Below, piece after piece: positions 17,556 to 25,187 of a DNA stretch of 64,000 bases; within the stretch, counting starts at the first letter, position 1, and each line of letters begins with the position of its first letter. A program made the translations under genes and the position numbers. The stretch is from Streptococcus hyovaginalis DSM 12219 (GTDB lineage: Bacteria; Bacillota; Bacilli; Lactobacillales; Streptococcaceae), in the NCBI RefSeq assembly GCF_000420785.1, contig NZ_ATVP01000006.1, positions 102,552 to 166,551 of the forward strand, in the 5' to 3' direction. The notes under the pieces were generated by a model that did no database searches, was not told where the DNA came from, and was given only the letters and a program-made list of their open reading frames with translations.

Positions 17556-17858
17556 TCAACTACCTCTTTCTGTCAAATAATCTGGGGCATCATCGCCAAT
17601 ATTGATACTGTCATATTGCTCTTTTGTCACAAGAAACTTACCATAAGCTCCTATAGTAACTGTGTGATGACCGTTAACAACTGATTTATCTGTTACTGTA
17701 CCAATAAGATTGCCACCAGCATTATCCACTTGATAGATGATAACTGGCTTTCTTTTCTCAAGCTCATGTACCCGGTTTTGTAAATCCATAATTAGATAAG
17801 AGCTTACAACAAAGGTACCTACCAATATGAGCGATAAAAATTTTACAGCATCTTTCAT
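17556..17858 (-). CDS. DUF1372 family membrane-anchored phage protein
   Basis: A 100-aa protein with an N-terminal membrane segment (about residues 5-26, VKFLSLILVGTFVVSSYLIM), a short coiled part (LQNRVHELEKRK) and an outer or soluble beta domain with the KPVIIYQVDNAGGNLIGTV phrase. This layout matches DUF1372, a family mostly known from streptococcal phages. Function unknown. It is tightly linked to its neighbours. Confidence 0.78.
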   Translation of the reverse strand: MKDAVKFLSLILVGTFVVSSYLIMDLQNRVHELEKRKPVIIYQVDNAGGNLIGTVTDKSVVNGHHTVTIGAYGKFLVTKEQYDSINIGDDAPDYLTERGS

Positions 17859-17859
17859 C

Positions 17860-18039
17860 TTACGCCCCTATCAATATTTTAATAGCAGTATAAATCAAAC
17901 CAATAGCATAGGCATCAGCAATAAACCAAGCTATAGTAGCAGATTTATCCTCTTTGTAAGTTTTGCTACTTGTAACAAAAATCAGAATGGCAAGGAGTAA
18001 GCAAGCGCTGATGACCATAAGTTTTAGAAATCCATCCAT
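17860..18039 (-). CDS. 59-aa phage membrane protein
   Basis: A short protein starting MDGFLKLMVISACLLLAILI with two predicted membrane segments (about residues 5-23 and 37-56) joined by a charged loop (SSKTYKEDKS). GAGGT is seven bases upstream of ATG 18039. It ends one base before the DUF1372 gene start region and begins at the stop of the upstream gene, so it is probably co-translated. Function unknown. Confidence 0.65.
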   Translation of the reverse strand: MDGFLKLMVISACLLLAILIFVTSSKTYKEDKSATIAWFIADAYAIGLIYTAIKILIGA

Positions 18040-18040
18040 G

Positions 18041-18193
18041 CTAATACCTCAAATAGTTTACTTTATAAAGTTCAGAGTTTCTACCTAATTTACCTCTGAA
18101 ACGTTCAGCCTCTTTCTTTGTTTTGAATTCATGCTTTTCATATTTGATGGTATCTCCACGCCCTTTAATTGGTATCTGTACTACCCAACACAT
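18041..18193 (-). CDS. 50-aa basic phage protein
   Basis: Starts MCWVVQIPIKGRGDTIKYEK and contains KTKKEAERFRGKLGRNS, a pattern of short beta strands then a basic helix. AGGTGG lies eight bases before ATG 18193. The stop is used jointly with the next gene's ribosome-site region. A small nucleic-acid-binding protein is plausible but unproven. Confidence 0.62.
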   Translation of the reverse strand: MCWVVQIPIKGRGDTIKYEKHEFKTKKEAERFRGKLGRNSELYKVNYLRY

Positions 18194-18194
18194 G

Positions 18195-18248
18195 CTATTT
18201 ACCACCTAACTTTTCAGCTGCTACTGGGTTTTTAGTTTCTTTAGTCAT
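18195..18248 (-). CDS. Possible 17-aa micro-ORF
   Basis: ATG 18248 is preceded by a textbook GGAGG at eight bases and opens a 17-codon frame (MTKETKNPVAAEKLGGK, stop TAG). It fills the gap between the DUF2303 gene and the 50-aa gene. Its end provides the AGGTGG ribosome site of the next gene. It may be a translated coupling leader or a real micropeptide. Confidence 0.35.
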   Translation of the reverse strand: MTKETKNPVAAEKLGGK

Positions 18249-18266
18249 TGTTATTTCCTCCAAATT

Positions 18267-19004
18267 TTAAGCTAATACTGTAATGTGTTTTTGGTCTGCT
18301 AGTTGCTCTTTTAGATAGGCTGCAATGTTCCCTACTGCATCAGCCACCCAACGCTTACCATCTGCCTCAAATAAAGCCATATTTGCTTGCTTATCAATCC
18401 TAAAGACAAATAGGCTTGCTGGTTGTTCAACCTCGCTAAATGTACGATATGGGCGCAAAGTAACTGGGTTTGGCGCTTTACCTTTAGCAAGACTTGCTAC
18501 ACCTGTTTTTACAGTTGCCACTTGAGATACCCCATTATCTTCAATTTCAGCACCATTCTCAATTTTCAATGCGCTAGCAAACTCTAGTAATGTTCCACGG
18601 TCATTGTCATCAATAAAGTTTGATTGCAACATGATATTAAATTGTTCTGATGATAGGAAACGCCCAAAAGACAACTCTGGAATGCGTGCTTTGACAGCGA
18701 CAAGCAATGTACGATGTTCTAATTCATCATTTTCCGACCATACACAAACTTCATCGTTTTTCTCAACTGAAACAATCAAGCGTTGCTTTTTCAAATCGTT
18801 TAGGTCTGTCTTTAGGTAATCAACAAGACTTGTCAATGTTGATAGCTCAAGTGTTCTTGGATAGCGCTTAGGGTCAAGCTCTTTTAGGTTGAATTTGTTA
18901 GCATCGTAATACTCTGTACCATCTGCTGCTGTTAGAATTTCCAAACCATGCTCATTTAGTTCTACTGCGTATTCCAATGCTGCTTTAAGATTTTCTGTTG
19001 TCAT
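18267..19004 (-). CDS. DUF2303 family phage protein
   Basis: A 245-aa protein matching DUF2303, a family found in phage replication blocks across Firmicutes and Proteobacteria. Typical phrases are YPRTLELSTLTSLVDYLKTD near residue 48 and TLRPYRTFSEVEQPASLFVF near residue 183. No enzyme motif is evident. It is followed by a micro-ORF and preceded two bases upstream by the next gene. Confidence 0.8.
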   Translation of the reverse strand: MTTENLKAALEYAVELNEHGLEILTAADGTEYYDANKFNLKELDPKRYPRTLELSTLTSLVDYLKTDLNDLKKQRLIVSVEKNDEVCVWSENDELEHRTLLVAVKARIPELSFGRFLSSEQFNIMLQSNFIDDNDRGTLLEFASALKIENGAEIEDNGVSQVATVKTGVASLAKGKAPNPVTLRPYRTFSEVEQPASLFVFRIDKQANMALFEADGKRWVADAVGNIAAYLKEQLADQKHITVLA

Positions 19005-19005
19005 A

Positions 19006-19437
19006 TTATTTACCTACTTTCTTTTTATTAAAATCAATAATGTCTGGTTGTGGTGTTTCTTGCTCAACTTCATCTACCGATTGTCCAATGTCTGTAAGGA
19101 TTTCTCCGTTTTCATCAAAATACATTTGACCAGGTACTGTACTTTTTAATTCGTTAGCATGCACTTGCCCTGTATCTAAATCACGACCAACAAGAATTGT
19201 AGTAGCTACTCCATTTTGTGGGGCAAGCTTTGATTTTACCTCCATAGTCGTATCTACTACTGTACGTTCTTCATTAGAGGACATAGTAAGCGTGACTGTT
19301 ATTTTTCGTTTTGCTTTAGCCTCTGTGTTGAGGTCTAAGATGTTATCAAAGACTTTCTCAAGCTCATTATCTAGCTTTTCTTGTAGCCCACCCTCTGCGA
19401 TATGGGATAGGTCAAGCCCAATTAGTTTCTTTTCCAT
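19006..19437 (-). CDS. Phage protein often labelled replication terminator, unknown function
   Basis: A 143-aa acidic protein (MEKKLIGLDLSHIAEGGLQE...). Homologous small proteins in streptococcal phages are often annotated as 'replication terminator protein', a label with little support. The centre shows alternating beta strands (RKITVTLTMSSNEERTVVDT) and the C-terminus is acidic. It lies two bases upstream of DUF2303, so the two probably work together. Confidence 0.65.
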   Translation of the reverse strand: MEKKLIGLDLSHIAEGGLQEKLDNELEKVFDNILDLNTEAKAKRKITVTLTMSSNEERTVVDTTMEVKSKLAPQNGVATTILVGRDLDTGQVHANELKSTVPGQMYFDENGEILTDIGQSVDEVEQETPQPDIIDFNKKKVGK

Positions 19438-19449
19438 GATGTTCCTCCA

Positions 19450-19884
19450 CTATTTCAAAAGATTTTGCAACTTATGCAATTTTTCTTGACTTTCAAGTAA
19501 TTCTGTATACGTTTCTGCATTTAGAATGACATAGCCAGCCAAATCACTGCCAATAGGTAACTTATCATTTGGAAATAACTCAATTTGCCCCGGTAAGTCA
19601 TCAATTGCAATCCCTTCAAAAGACTGTTGCTCTGTTTCCTTTTTCTTCTTAGTAAAAGTATTTGTGATAACTTCAATTTCTGTGTCATCACTTAAAAATA
19701 CAGAAACATGAGTATTCAAAGCCTCAGCGAAAGCATCAATTTCCTCTAATGTTGGAGACGTAACATTTCTTTCAATATCACTTACTCTATTTTGAGAAAT
19801 ACCAACCATTGGGGCTATATCGTATTGAGTAAGTCCAGCATCTTTGCGAATGTTTCGCATTTTTATGCCATCAAATACTTTCAT
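19450..19884 (-). CDS. XRE-type HTH transcriptional regulator
   Basis: A 144-aa protein with an N-terminal XRE helix-turn-helix (about residues 8-60: MRNIRKDAGLTQYDIAPMVG then ISQNRVSDIERN). The rest is a polar linker and a helical C-terminus with ETYTELLESQEKLHKLQNLL. ATG 19884 is chosen because GGGGAGG lies at ideal spacing; the longer reading from 19914 is not supported. Role within the early operon unknown; likely a phage regulator distinct from the CI/Cro pair. Confidence 0.78.
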   Translation of the reverse strand: MKVFDGIKMRNIRKDAGLTQYDIAPMVGISQNRVSDIERNVTSPTLEEIDAFAEALNTHVSVFLSDDTEIEVITNTFTKKKKETEQQSFEGIAIDDLPGQIELFPNDKLPIGSDLAGYVILNAETYTELLESQEKLHKLQNLLK

Positions 19885-20084
19885 TTGTAAACCTCCCCAC
19901 CATTTGTGTACCATTTGTTGACAATCACATGCCTTGCAATCTCACATTGTATTTGTGGATGTTGGTAATGAGATACCTTTGCTTTGTGCTTTTTGATAGC
20001 CTGCAAAGCATAAATTGTAATCATGCCTGCCCATGTAATAGATATGAGAACAGTAAGTGTCATAATAAGCTCAATTTTTGTCAT
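19881..20084 (-). CDS. Small phage membrane protein
   Basis: A 67-aa protein with one N-terminal membrane segment (about residues 4-27, IELIMTLTVLISITWAGMIT) and a basic tail. ATG 20084 is the first good start; the TTG at 20105 is less likely. It overlaps the methyltransferase-like gene at its 5' end and the HTH gene at its 3' end. Function unknown. Confidence 0.55.
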   Translation of the reverse strand: MTKIELIMTLTVLISITWAGMITIYALQAIKKHKAKVSHYQHPQIQCEIARHVIVNKWYTNGGEVYK

Positions 20085-20862
20085 TTTTTTCTGTGTCCTT
20101 TTCAAATTGGTTTAATACAGTCTGAAATATATCTAAAAGTAACTTTTGAGGTATATTAGACCGCTCATTGTATGATTTTGAGAAATTACCCCATTCAACC
20201 TCTGCTGGATTTATTTCATTATTAAGATTTAGAAAAAGGTTACTTGCAAATTTTGTAGGTTTTTGCAAAGGGTAATCATAGTTGTTGTATCGTGTTGGGT
20301 TTTTATAAGGTAAATGAAACCCTATAATTTGCTCAATGTATTTCCACAAGCGCCCTGTAGCTGGATTTTCGATTATCCAATATTTTGGCTGATAACGTTT
20401 AATGATTCCAATAGTGTTAAACGCACATAGCTCTCCATTAACACGTTTCATAAACTGCCTATCATACTGATAGTTGTGGTAAGCATCTTCATAATCTTTA
20501 CTCGTTCTGATTGTAAACATGCTAGGGGGAATTTGAGGTTCAAACAAGCTATCTGATAAATCTTCCTGTTTCCAACAAGCATTGCCATTTGCAATTGCAC
20601 TAGCATTTGACCAACTTTCACAAGGTGGGCTAGCTATTATTAAATCTGGATGGGGTAGCTCGTCAAGTGTATCAAATAGCTTGTTATCACCAAATAACCG
20701 TGAATAATCAGCAAGATTGAGGGGGATAAAATGATTGTTCTTATTTTCTATGTCAATACCTATGGGATATACTTCAATCTTCGCCCCCCCTGAACTATTT
20801 ATGGTGTTGATAGCCTTAGTATATGAGCCATTACCACTATCAAACAGCGCCCATACTATCAT
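20071..20862 (-). CDS. Compact DNA cytosine-methyltransferase-like protein
   Basis: A 263-aa protein with the order of C5-methyltransferase motifs: an AdoMet-type start ALFDSGNGSYTKAI (position 4 on), a short acidic strand PIGIDIENKN, the catalytic-type loop IIASPPCESWSNA (about residue 76, PPC motif), and YWIIENPATGRLW (about residue 166, ENP in place of ENV). Only about 260 residues are present, so the usual target-recognition region is short or missing. The ribosome site is weak. Phage use may be self-modification against host restriction. The family call is by motif; activity cannot be judged. Confidence 0.68.
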   Translation of the reverse strand: MIVWALFDSGNGSYTKAINTINSSGGAKIEVYPIGIDIENKNNHFIPLNLADYSRLFGDNKLFDTLDELPHPDLIIASPPCESWSNASAIANGNACWKQEDLSDSLFEPQIPPSMFTIRTSKDYEDAYHNYQYDRQFMKRVNGELCAFNTIGIIKRYQPKYWIIENPATGRLWKYIEQIIGFHLPYKNPTRYNNYDYPLQKPTKFASNLFLNLNNEINPAEVEWGNFSKSYNERSNIPQKLLLDIFQTVLNQFEKDTEKNDKN

Positions 20863-20875
20863 TTTCTACACACTG

Positions 20876-21154
20876 TCACCCTCTCATCTTGTTTCTAATA
20901 GTGAAAGAGTGTTTTGGTGGTGCATCCTCAAAGACATCTTGAAACTCTTTATTGATTTTACGGATATTGAAAGGCTCGTAAGCGTGGAAATAATATCCAT
21001 GCTCATCAAGTTCACCCTCAAAACCAGTTGCCCAACTCAAAAATACTGGCTGTCTGCACGTTGGGCAAGTAACAGCTTTTCTATGCGGTGCTGTTTTTAA
21101 AATCTTACAAAATCCACAATATGGACATTGTAAATCAACTTTTACTCTCTTCAT
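20876..21154 (-). CDS. Zinc-ribbon phage protein
   Basis: A 92-aa protein with an N-terminal four-cysteine zinc ribbon: CPYC at about residue 10 and CPTC at about residue 30. The middle holds ATGFEGELDEHGYYFHAYEP and the end is basic. Located one gene from the methyltransferase-like gene. Single-stranded nucleic acid binding is a usual role of such ribbons but is not shown here. Confidence 0.68.
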   Translation of the reverse strand: MKRVKVDLQCPYCGFCKILKTAPHRKAVTCPTCRQPVFLSWATGFEGELDEHGYYFHAYEPFNIRKINKEFQDVFEDAPPKHSFTIRNKMRG

Positions 21155-21158
21155 CTGA

Positions 21159-21455
21159 TTACTCCTGTACTATTTCTTTCAACATTGCCTTTAACTGTTT
21201 GTATCGTTCTGATTGTTTTAACAACTCGTCATACACTGACTTATCAATAACAACTTTTTCGCTATTTCCAATAAAATCATGATATTCAAAACCCATTTCT
21301 TGTAAAATGTTCATAATTGCAGTTAATTTTACAAGACTAATTTTTATCTCCCCGCGTTCCCAGCGTTGATAAGTCCTTATATTTACACCTAAAGCCTTTG
21401 AAAATTCTGCTTGAGTTTTCTTTTTTTGACTTTCTAAATACCTGTAATTTTTCAT
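21159..21455 (-). CDS. XRE-type HTH regulator, probable 5' frameshift
   Basis: A 98-residue reading frame from ATG 21455 (MKNYRYLESQKKKTQAEFSK...) with an XRE helix-turn-helix (TQAEFSKALGVNIRTYQRWE) and a helical C-terminus (SVYDELLKQSERYKQLKAML). A better start in another frame, ATG 21465 (MEFHEKLQVFRKSKK), has AGGAG seven bases upstream and would join the same HTH domain if the run of seven A (minus strand, 21421-21427) were one base shorter. Thus either the gene starts at 21455 with a weak ribosome site, or it is frameshifted in a homopolymer. Confidence 0.6.
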   Translation of the reverse strand: MKNYRYLESQKKKTQAEFSKALGVNIRTYQRWERGEIKISLVKLTAIMNILQEMGFEYHDFIGNSEKVVIDKSVYDELLKQSERYKQLKAMLKEIVQE

Positions 21456-21480
21456 GAAATTCCATCTCAATACTCCTGTT

Positions 21481-22002
21481 TTAGAAAGGTAAATCTGAAT
21501 CATCAATATCCATAGGATTTGTAGTCTGCCCTTGGAAAAATGAGCCTTGTTGTGATTGACTATCAAATGGTGATTGATAGCCACCTTGGTTGTTTCCATT
21601 TTGGAAATTACCACCTTGATTGCTGTAGTTTTGTTGTTGACCTCCAAAGTTTCCTTTGCTTTGGCTGTTTGGCTGCTGGTTATAATTACCTTGATTATTG
21701 TTATTTCTGCTTTGATTGTTCTGTGGGGCGTAACCATTGATAGCGGTAATAACTACTTGTGGATATTTGTTCCCATCATGTTCATTTAGTCTGTAATATC
21801 CAGAAACGGTTACTAAATTTCCAGAGTTATCATAGAGAATATCCCCTAACTCTCCAAATGCAATAACACCAATATAGCCACTTTTATAATTTCCATTTTC
21901 ATCCTTACCGTTGTTAAAACTCATGGATGCTGTGCAATAGTTAATTTCTTTGCGGTTATAGTCGCTGTTGAAATTGACGTAACCCCTATTAGTAATCTCC
22001 AT
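21481..22002 (-). CDS. ssb: Single-stranded DNA-binding protein-like
   Basis: A 173-aa protein starting MEITNRGYVNFNSDYNRKEI at ATG 22002 (GGAGG six bases before). The first 100 residues form an OB-like beta domain; residues 105-155 are a Gln/Asn/Gly-rich disordered linker; it ends in the acidic tip MDIDDSDLPF that in SSB proteins binds replication and repair partners. The OB part is unusual in sequence, so this is a divergent phage SSB, working with the ERF annealing protein encoded nearby. The longer frame to 22080 is rejected. Confidence 0.75.
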   Translation of the reverse strand: MEITNRGYVNFNSDYNRKEINYCTASMSFNNGKDENGNYKSGYIGVIAFGELGDILYDNSGNLVTVSGYYRLNEHDGNKYPQVVITAINGYAPQNNQSRNNNNQGNYNQQPNSQSKGNFGGQQQNYSNQGGNFQNGNNQGGYQSPFDSQSQQGSFFQGQTTNPMDIDDSDLPF

Positions 22003-22204
22003 CTTGCACCTCCAAAATATCAACATCAGTAATAGTTGGATCATCCAACATAAAATCATCCTCGATTGATTTATGTGCAATTATTGCTGCCATATATGGA
22101 TTATTAGCCATTACTTCCATTCCAAGGTCAAGTTGTTTCTCTGGATAATCATCAATAACGCCACATACGTAATATTTTTTTAATTCACCATCATACTTTT
22201 TCAT
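21989..22204 (-). CDS. Small phage protein, unknown function
   Basis: A 71-aa acidic protein (MKKYDGELKKYYVCGVIDDY...). It overlaps the MazG-like gene upstream by 14 bp and ssb downstream by 14 bp. No recognised domain; the sequence suggests mixed strands and helices. Confidence 0.65.
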   Translation of the reverse strand: MKKYDGELKKYYVCGVIDDYPEKQLDLGMEVMANNPYMAAIIAHKSIEDDFMLDDPTITDVDILEVQDGDY

Positions 22205-22757
22205 CTTCCCTCTCCTTTAAATCAGCAGCTTTAACAAATACACCATCTACCATTTTTCCTTGACGGTCTTTGATTTCATTCCATGCCAATTCAAGGCATT
22301 CTGTCAATGTCAAATCAAATTTCTTTGCTACAAACATTAGATAAATAGCAATATTACGGATGCTTAATTGAATTCGACTACGTGAGTTAATACGACTTAA
22401 ACGTGTTGAAATATCAATCAAACTGTTAGCAATCAATCCGATTTCTTTTGCGATGTGCAAGTAAAGCACTTCTACTGACCACTCATCCAAGTAATAATAA
22501 TTGTGTTGCCCATTTTCATCTGGATTAATAGTTAGAGAGATTTTAGATAACTCCATTTGTTGGGCTAAAATAGTTAAAACAACCACCATATCCCCAATAC
22601 TATCAGCTACCTTTTCCTTATCCTTGCGTACTGTTGCATCGTTAAGCTCTCCCCATTCTTCATTGAGTTTGAGCATTTGAGATAATGGGCTCGCCTTATC
22701 AATCTCTTTTGCTGATGACCAGCCTTTTACATTTTCAATTAATTCATTAAATGTCAT
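22191..22757 (-). CDS. MazG-like nucleotide pyrophosphohydrolase
   Basis: A 188-aa helical protein with the MazG metal-binding signature: NEEWGELNDA (residues about 32-41) and DSIGDMVVVL (about 52-61), i.e. EExxE followed by ExxD-like acidic residues. Such enzymes hydrolyse (d)NTPs and in phages may adjust nucleotide or alarmone pools. A second helical half (residues 90-165) with ISTRLSRINSRSRIQLSIRN is present. The last base of the upstream gene stop is shared with the start. Substrate unknown. Confidence 0.75.
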   Translation of the reverse strand: MTFNELIENVKGWSSAKEIDKASPLSQMLKLNEEWGELNDATVRKDKEKVADSIGDMVVVLTILAQQMELSKISLTINPDENGQHNYYYLDEWSVEVLYLHIAKEIGLIANSLIDISTRLSRINSRSRIQLSIRNIAIYLMFVAKKFDLTLTECLELAWNEIKDRQGKMVDGVFVKAADLKEREDEKV

Positions 22758-23755
22758 TAGATACCTCCTAAAGTTTCAAAACTAATAAAGTTATCCTCAA
22801 GATATTCTTTGAGTTGGTCTAGTTGCGGCTTACCTCCATGCAAAGTCAATAGCATTGTGACTTTCATTGGCTCGCTAGGCTCAAATTTTGGTACTTCTGG
22901 TGCTGTATTTTGTGCTTGAGGTGTAATCGGTGTACTTTCCAAAATCTCGCCTGTATCAGCATCATATGCCTTGATATTTGAGTTGGCTTGTTCTTGTGCC
23001 ATACGTTCAATTTCTGCTTTGCGCTCTGCCTCTGCTTTAGCTTGAGCCTCTTGTTGCTCTTTGTGTAAAGCAATAGCATCTCGGTCACTTTTCATGATTT
23101 TCAAAACATCTACTAGTGATTTACCATCTTCAAGGTCTCTAATATAGCCATCTGCTAGCAAGTTGTATTCTTGAGCGTGTTCTCGGATAGCTTGCTTATT
23201 AGCTTTGTACTGCTCAAGTGCATCAAATTCAGCAAGTACCAACTTATCCATCTCATCAAGAGTATCTTTCTTCAACTCAAATTTTCCAGATTTGAATTTA
23301 TCTGATTTTGCATAGTTATCATACTTGCTTTCAAAAAGTGATTTTTCCAGCCCAGCCACCATACACTTGTCTTCAAAGGTTGCACGGACAACATCTAAAC
23401 GCAACATTCTCTTATGTTCATCAACAGCGTTAATCCCTACTGTCATGATTTTTGTGACATCCTCAATTGGTTTAATAACCTTTTCTTTTAGCCAGATTTC
23501 CGTATCTTTTACTGGCTCATTAGCCATACGATTTAAATCTTTACGCTGGTTGTCAAGCCCTTGTATTAGCTTATTAAAACGTGTACGTTCATCATAAACT
23601 GATTTGTAATTTTCTGCAGTCACCTCTCGACCGCTATACTGTGCAACAGCGGCGGCTACTTGTGCCTCAATAGCCTCACGGTCAATGTTAATTACTGCTG
23701 GTTGAAAATCTACCTTGATTTCTGTCAAGGTGCTATTGGTTACATCTTTTGTCAT
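22757..23755 (-). CDS. DUF1351 family phage protein
   Basis: A 332-aa protein matching DUF1351, commonly encoded next to phage annealing proteins. Long coiled-coil regions are evident (for example AVDEHKRMLRLDVV and QQEAQAKAEAERKAEIERMA). Residues near 260-280 (AYDADTGEILES) start a linker to a small C-terminal domain (MKVTMLLTLHGGKPQLDQLK). Likely partner in recombination or single-strand handling with ERF, by context only. Confidence 0.8.
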   Translation of the reverse strand: MTKDVTNSTLTEIKVDFQPAVINIDREAIEAQVAAAVAQYSGREVTAENYKSVYDERTRFNKLIQGLDNQRKDLNRMANEPVKDTEIWLKEKVIKPIEDVTKIMTVGINAVDEHKRMLRLDVVRATFEDKCMVAGLEKSLFESKYDNYAKSDKFKSGKFELKKDTLDEMDKLVLAEFDALEQYKANKQAIREHAQEYNLLADGYIRDLEDGKSLVDVLKIMKSDRDAIALHKEQQEAQAKAEAERKAEIERMAQEQANSNIKAYDADTGEILESTPITPQAQNTAPEVPKFEPSEPMKVTMLLTLHGGKPQLDQLKEYLEDNFISFETLGGI

Positions 23756-23760
23756 TCTTT

Positions 23761-24480
23761 TTATGCTCCTTGTTTTGCGTATGCTTTTTGAATTTGTCCG
23801 TTGAGATATTCCATCACTAAGTTATAACCGTCAACTGGTACTTGATGGAAATCTTGAATTTGGTATTTACTCAATACAAAACTTGCGACGGTATCAAATG
23901 GTGCACCTTTAACTGTCGCAAATTCTTGAATAGATTTGTAAATCTCTTGGTACTGAATGTTGTCAATATATCTGACTTGATTTTGTTGCTGTGCCTGTTG
24001 GTTGTTTGGCTGCTGTTGCTGGTTAGCTTGATTTTGTTTTGATGGCTGTTTCTTACCTTGATTTTTATTGTTTTGTTGTTGATACTCATCACTATCAGCA
24101 TCTTTATTATCATCAATCAAGAAAAGACCGCTTAAAGCATATTTTCTAGCATAACTTGATGCTGCACCAGTAATCTGTGAACCATCCATACCCTTTTTAT
24201 TTTCTTCTTCTCTTGCTCTTGCTTTAACTGTGATTTCTTCATCAGTTTCAACATCTGCAAAAACAATAGTAGCTACAAGGTAATAGCGTTCTCCGATATG
24301 CTCAATGTAATCATCTTTACAGTAGCAAATGGTATTATTATCAACTAGCAATGGTTTCAGAGCCTCCATAATATCCTCAGCGTTACGATAGCTGAACTTA
24401 CCAAAGTTGTTATATTGTCCTTTGGGAGCTTTTAAGTCTCGCTGGATATTCAGCAACTTTTTTCTTAGTGTTTCTGCCAT
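23761..24480 (-). CDS. erf: ERF-family single-strand annealing protein
   Basis: A 239-aa recombinase of the ERF type, promoting single-strand annealing in phage recombination. The conserved core is visible: LLNIQRDLKAPKGQYNNFGK, YRNAEDIMEALKPLL and GSQITGAASSYARKYALSGL at about residues 102-121, ending in LFLIDDNKDAD. A Gln/Asn-rich linker (about 130-170) leads to a small C-terminal domain. It lies upstream of DUF1351 and SSB, forming a recombination module with RusA. Confidence 0.88.
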   Translation of the reverse strand: MAETLRKKLLNIQRDLKAPKGQYNNFGKFSYRNAEDIMEALKPLLVDNNTICYCKDDYIEHIGERYYLVATIVFADVETDEEITVKARAREEENKKGMDGSQITGAASSYARKYALSGLFLIDDNKDADSDEYQQQNNKNQGKKQPSKQNQANQQQQPNNQQAQQQNQVRYIDNIQYQEIYKSIQEFATVKGAPFDTVASFVLSKYQIQDFHQVPVDGYNLVMEYLNGQIQKAYAKQGA

Positions 24481-24485
24481 GCTAT

Positions 24486-24935
24486 TTACCCTCCAAGTTT
24501 GCTAAAAGGTACATCCCATTGGTAATTATCAAATTTTTCGTTCACAATATCTTTGATGACATTACCTTTTGAAATTTCAATCTCTTGTGTAAATTCATAG
24601 CCTTGTTCAAAAGTGAAAATTTTAATATCAACATCAAATTGTTTTGAAATATCTTGATAATTATCTGGAATTGCAGCCCAAGCTTGCTTAAAATTACCTA
24701 ACTCAACAATTAAGAAATCATCATCTAACCAAAGCTCAAGTGAATTACTTTCAATAAACGCACGCCTTGTGCCTTTGATGTAAAAATATGATTGAGTAGT
24801 ATTTAATTTTATTAACTCGCCATCATATTCCTCCTCTACCGTAACAGTTTCATCAACTAGCATGTGTTTCAATGCTGATGCAATATTTTCTGCTCTACCT
24901 CTTAATTTAATAGTTCCCTCTGCCCAATTTGGCAT
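24486..24935 (-). CDS. Phage protein, Api92/YubB-like
   Basis: A 149-aa protein starting MPNWAEGTIKLRGRAENIAS, similar in its opening to the small ferredoxin-like (YubB / Api92, DUF1281) proteins of phages and plasmids. GGAGG is ten bases upstream. It is the first gene after a 250-bp gap that carries a direct repeat and may contain the phage origin. Function unknown. Confidence 0.65.
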   Translation of the reverse strand: MPNWAEGTIKLRGRAENIASALKHMLVDETVTVEEEYDGELIKLNTTQSYFYIKGTRRAFIESNSLELWLDDDFLIVELGNFKQAWAAIPDNYQDISKQFDVDIKIFTFEQGYEFTQEIEISKGNVIKDIVNEKFDNYQWDVPFSKLGG

Positions 24936-25015
24936 ATTTCTTTCCTCCTTGTTGAAAACTCTGTAAATCCCTTATTATCTATAAGGATGAGTTTGTTGTT
25001 TTTTAGTAATTATTA

Positions 25016-25185
25016 TTAGTTAGTGCCGTTAGGCTTAGATTGTTTAATATTAGTACTTGTTGTATAGTTAGTATTTATTAGTGGTGGGTTTTCCAACTTT
25101 TGGATTTTCCATAAAATGGTTTTTCAGTAAAAAGGGTTTTCCAACTTTTGGATTTTCCATAAAATGGTTTTTCAGTAAAAAGGGT
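25016..25185 (-). pseudogene. Decayed C-terminal coding region of the replication initiator
   Basis: Beyond the TAA stop of the HTH gene, the same frame continues with two exact copies of a 16-codon unit (TLFTEKPFYGKSKSWK) and then a stop at about 25086. In another frame the following DNA reads ENPPLINTNYTTSTNIKQSK and stops at 25016. Intact phage replication initiators of this type typically carry EKP/ENP repeats followed by LINTN-type tails after the HTH domain. The pieces fit a C-terminal region broken by a nonsense codon and a frameshift. Confidence 0.5.
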
Positions 25186-25187
25186 TT
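25086..25187. repeat. Two tandem copies of a 48-bp repeat, possible origin iterons
   Basis: Copies at 25086-25133 and 25134-25181 are identical, with 6 bp of a third. Each contains two short inverted repeats, CCAA-CTT-TTGG and CCAT-AAA-ATGG. The flanking DNA (24990-25085) is very AT-rich with repeated ACTAA motifs. It lies at the end of the replication initiator gene, a usual place for a phage origin. Confidence 0.7.

Noticed and set aside
21456..21737. Long N-terminal extension of the HTH gene (frame to 21737)
   Set aside because: The extension is an out-of-frame reading of the ssb gene.
25086..25187. CRISPR-like repeats
   Set aside because: Only two contiguous copies with no spacers; a tandem repeat. 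No CRISPR array or cas gene is seen in the window.
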